The translations under genes were made by a program, and so were the position numbers. The notes under the pieces are model-generated. The model was not told the DNA's origin and ran no database searches. It worked only from the letters and a program-made list of their open reading frames with translations. A stretch of 8,833 nucleotides of DNA, taken from NCBI GenBank assembly GCA_014729705.1, contig WJJK01000344.1:1-8833 (forward strand). Reading direction: 5' to 3'. Below, in pieces: positions 6,888 to 8,833 of the stretch; the stretch's first letter is position 1, and every line of letters starts with the position of its first letter. This DNA is from Candidatus Altarchaeales archaeon (lineage in GTDB: Archaea > Altiarchaeota > Altiarchaeia > IMC4 > SCGC-AAA252-I15).

Positions 6888-6914
6888 TTTCTTAGGTTAA
6901 TTTTCTTAGGTTAA
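6887..6914. repeat. 14-bp perfect tandem duplication at the fbp-pfk junction
   Basis: TTTTCTTAGGTTAA occurs twice in direct succession (6887-6900 and 6901-6914). On the coding (minus) strand the first unit carries the fbp TAA stop. The spacer to the next ATG is 23 nt; with one unit removed it would be 9 nt, close to the 10-nt spacer between the two pfk genes. This looks like a recent slipped-strand duplication that left both reading frames intact. Confidence 0.95.
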
Positions 6915-7843
6915 TATTGTTCTCTTGCGTCTTTGCAGACTGTGAAGAGTTTCTCAAGCTCGGAAATCAATTCCATGTTGCCGATGTATATGGGAATACG
7001 CTCATCCATCTCCCGTGGCTCGATGTCAAGGATGTTTTGGGCTCCGGTGCTTCCTAACCCGCCTGCCTTCTCTGCGATAAAGCTCATGGGGTTTCCCTCG
7101 AAAACCAGCCTTAGTTTGCCGCGGGGTTTATCCAATAAAGCAGGGTATCCGAAGAACCCGCCGTATTTGAGCACCTGGTTGAAGTCCCCCACAAAGCTCC
7201 CCCCATACCTGTTTTTGAGGCCGCGGTCTCGAAGCAGGTCCACGAAGTACCTGAATTCAGGAACCCATTTTTTGGGGTTGCCTCCCACGCCATATAGTTT
7301 AGGCGGCTCGGGGAACCGCAATTGCTCGTTTATCAAAAAATATTTTTTATGGGTTTTACGGGCTTTCGCAAACTCGTATACACCGTCTTCGGTGGCAAGC
7401 ACGATAGTGATCATCGGCCCATATAATTTATAGAATGCCGCAACCTGTTTCCTGCCTTTTTCTGCCGGGTTTCTGCTTTTGTATACGCCGATTATTGTCC
7501 CGAAGAGGTTGTTTGATTTCACATTCGATGATCCGTCAAGCGGGTCCATCGCAACCGTGTACTCACCTTCCCCTCCAGGGTTTAAAATCGGTTTGGGGTT
7601 CTCCTCTGAAACTACCTGGTAGACTGAGTTGGTTTCAATTAATTTATGGGTTAGTAAATCATTTACCCAAACATCAAGGGCCTTCTGGTCTTCCCCGTAG
7701 ATGTTTTGGGTTCCCGCATCCCCCCTCCTGTGGGGGATCTCGTGTCTTATGGGTATGGATTGTCCTGCCACCGCGTCAACGATTTCTGCTACTTCCGGGT
7801 CCTGGTTTTCTAGAAAATCCTCAAGTGTTGTTTCCTTATTCAA
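6911..7843 (-). CDS. fbp: Fructose-1,6-bisphosphatase class I
   Basis: A 310-residue class I fructose-1,6-bisphosphatase, removing the 1-phosphate from fructose 1,6-bisphosphate to give fructose 6-phosphate for gluconeogenesis. Family motifs in order: NIYGEDQKALDVW (47-59), VVSEE (77-81) and MDPLDGSSN (99-107) forming the Mg sites, RYGGSFVGD (212-220) for substrate binding, and KLRLVFEGNPMSF (243-255) with metal ligand E249. Length is near the usual 320-335. The start is TTG: an in-frame stop lies two codons upstream, no ATG occurs until residue 99, and AGGGTGA (7850-7856) sits 6 nt before the TTG. Many archaea use the bifunctional class V FBP aldolase/phosphatase instead, so a class I enzyme is notable. 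First gene of a three-gene unit with two phosphofructokinases. A redox or AMP regulatory site is not evident. Confidence 0.95.
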   Translation of the reverse strand: MNKETTLEDFLENQDPEVAEIVDAVAGQSIPIRHEIPHRRGDAGTQNIYGEDQKALDVWVNDLLTHKLIETNSVYQVVSEENPKPILNPGGEGEYTVAMDPLDGSSNVKSNNLFGTIIGVYKSRNPAEKGRKQVAAFYKLYGPMITIVLATEDGVYEFAKARKTHKKYFLINEQLRFPEPPKLYGVGGNPKKWVPEFRYFVDLLRDRGLKNRYGGSFVGDFNQVLKYGGFFGYPALLDKPRGKLRLVFEGNPMSFIAEKAGGLGSTGAQNILDIEPREMDERIPIYIGNMELISELEKLFTVCKDAREQY

Positions 7844-7849
7844 AATAAA

Positions 7850-7856
7850 TCACCCT
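7850..7856 (-). promoter_or_regulatory. Shine-Dalgarno site for the TTG start of fbp
   Basis: AGGGTGA on the minus strand contains GGTGA, complementary to the 3' end of archaeal 16S rRNA, 6 nt before the TTG at 7843. It is the clearest Shine-Dalgarno in the window and decides the start; the same bases include the in-frame TGA that rules out a longer protein. Confidence 0.75.
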
Positions 7857-7886
7857 AAAAACATTAATAGTATTGTGTTGCGGCCG

Positions 7887-7900
7887 TTTAATAATCCCCT
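7887..7900 (-). promoter_or_regulatory. BRE/TATA promoter for the fbp-pfk-pfk unit
   Basis: On the minus strand AGGGGA (BRE-like, 7895-7900) precedes TTATTAAA (7887-7894). Transcription would begin roughly 25 bp downstream, near 7864, giving a leader of about 20 nt that includes the GGTGA site. This fits the fbp start well. Confidence 0.5.
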
Positions 7901-7910
7901 AACTTTCCAC

Positions 7911-7920
7911 TTAATTAATT
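7911..7920 (+). promoter_or_regulatory. TATA box for GMP synthase subunit B
   Basis: TTAATTAATT is centred about 26 bp before the ATG at 7941, so transcription would start at or next to the start codon, giving a leaderless message. No Shine-Dalgarno lies before this ATG, which agrees. It is about 20 bp from the opposing fbp promoter, so the two may compete. Confidence 0.5.
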
Positions 7921-7940
7921 TGTTTGGTTAATATTATTGC

Positions 7941-8833
7941 ATGGTGGATGCTTCGAAGTTCATTGAAGAGTCTGTGGAGAAAATAAGGGCTCAGGTTGGG
8001 GACCGCAGGTGCGTCATAGCATTAAGCGGAGGCGTGGATTCGAGTGTTTGCGCTCTTTTAACGCACAAGGCTGTGGGCGATAAACTAGTCAGTGTTTTCG
8101 TGGACACAGGGTTTATGCGTAAGGGCGAGCCCCAGCAGATACGACATATCTTCGGGGACATGTTCCACCTTAACTTCAGGATAGTGGATTCATCCAGGGA
8201 ATTCATCTCCGATCTTGAAGGCGTCTCGGATCCAGAGGAGAAGCGACGCAGGATCGGCCATAAATTCATTGAAGTCTTTGAGAGGGAGGCGGAAAAGGAG
8301 GGCGCCGTGGTTTTGGTTCAGGGGACGATCGCCCCCGACTGGATTGAGACTGACGGCAAAATTAAAAGCCACCACAACGTCACCCTGCCCGGCGGCATGA
8401 CCCTTGAATTAGTGGAACCCTTAAGGGATTTGTATAAGGATGAGGTTCGTGCAGTGGCTCGAGCCCTTGAGCTTCCCGAATCGATCAGTGAGAGGGAGCC
8501 GTTCCCAGGCCCCGCCCTTGCGGTTCGGATTTTAGGGGAGATCACTCGTGAGCGGATCCAGGTGGTGAAGGAAGCCGACTTCATAGTCTGTGAAGAGCTT
8601 TCTAAGGCGGATGTAGCCTGTTGGCAGGGTTTTGCGGCTCTTCTTGAAGGCAGGGCGACGGGCGTGAAAGGCGATCAAAGGGATTACGGGTACCTTATCG
8701 CTGTGAGGATAGTTGATTCCCTGGATGCTATGACCGCCAACGCCAAGCAAGTGCCCTACAGTGTTTTATCCAAGATTGCCGAGAGAATACCCCGGGAGAT
8801 CCCGCAAGTCACACGGGTACTCTATGATTTAAC
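7941..8833 (+). CDS. guaAB: GMP synthase, ATP-pyrophosphatase subunit B (3' end outside window)
   Basis: The first 297 residues of the archaeal two-subunit GMP synthase B chain, which adenylates XMP and lets ammonia from the separate glutaminase subunit convert it to GMP in purine synthesis. The frame is open to the right edge; the family is about 305-310 residues, so only the last dozen or so (ending like KPPATIEWE) are missing. Seen: the ATP-pyrophosphatase loop LSGGVDSS (28-35), VDTGFMRKGE (54-63), QGTIAPDWIE (127-136), IKSHHNV (141-147), LVEPLRDLYKDEVR (157-170) and EREPFPGP (184-191). Small departures from usual motifs: NVTLPGGM in place of NVGGLP, FPGPALAVR in place of FPGPGLAVR, GVKGDQRDYG in place of GVMGD-RTY, and MTANAKQVP without the usual Trp. 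The ATG appears leaderless. The glutaminase partner is not in the window. Confidence 0.94.
   Translation, partial: MVDASKFIEESVEKIRAQVGDRRCVIALSGGVDSSVCALLTHKAVGDKLVSVFVDTGFMRKGEPQQIRHIFGDMFHLNFRIVDSSREFISDLEGVSDPEEKRRRIGHKFIEVFEREAEKEGAVVLVQGTIAPDWIETDGKIKSHHNVTLPGGMTLELVEPLRDLYKDEVRAVARALELPESISEREPFPGPALAVRILGEITRERIQVVKEADFIVCEELSKADVACWQGFAALLEGRATGVKGDQRDYGYLIAVRIVDSLDAMTANAKQVPYSVLSKIAERIPREIPQVTRVLYDL

Overview
This window looks archaeal, with about half its bases G+C. The support is an archaeal-type (class II) 3-dehydroquinate synthase, an RtcB RNA ligase, the ATP-pyrophosphatase half of a two-subunit GMP synthase, TATA boxes sitting 25-30 bp before start codons (leaderless or nearly leaderless genes), and one TTG start rescued by a GGTGA Shine-Dalgarno site. 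The lineage cannot be fixed from sequence alone. A PfkA-family phosphofructokinase pair beside a class I fructose-bisphosphatase is uncommon in the best-studied archaea and suggests a less-studied, perhaps uncultured, group.

Layout. Bases 1-1091 (+): the end of the 3-dehydroquinate synthase gene (shikimate pathway), then a UlaG-like metallo-beta-lactamase-fold hydrolase 10 nt later. Bases 1081-4209 (-): an unrecognised 558-residue protein followed by rtcB, probably co-transcribed from a TATA box near 4239. The rtcB end overlaps the hydrolase end by 11 bp. Bases 4210-4831: 622 bp without an intact gene. This stretch holds a possible folded element (4374-4533) and the frameshifted remains of a CBS-domain gene (about 4587-4765, +). 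Bases 4832-7843 (-): an apparent operon of class I fructose-1,6-bisphosphatase and two tandem 340-residue PfkA paralogs. Bases 7844-7940: a compact divergent promoter region. Bases 7941-8833 (+): GMP synthase subunit B, cut off by the window end.

How the genes fit together. The most coherent unit is fbp-pfk-pfk, which puts both directions of the fructose 6-phosphate/fructose 1,6-bisphosphate step in one transcript. The two Pfk copies differ at the residue that helps set the phosphoryl donor. The downstream copy has the Asp/Lys pair typical of pyrophosphate-dependent enzymes, which are reversible. The upstream copy has Thr/Lys, which matches neither textbook class. The cell may therefore pair an irreversible phosphatase with a reversible PPi enzyme and a second enzyme of unknown donor or role. 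I found no CRISPR array, transposase, tRNA or rRNA.
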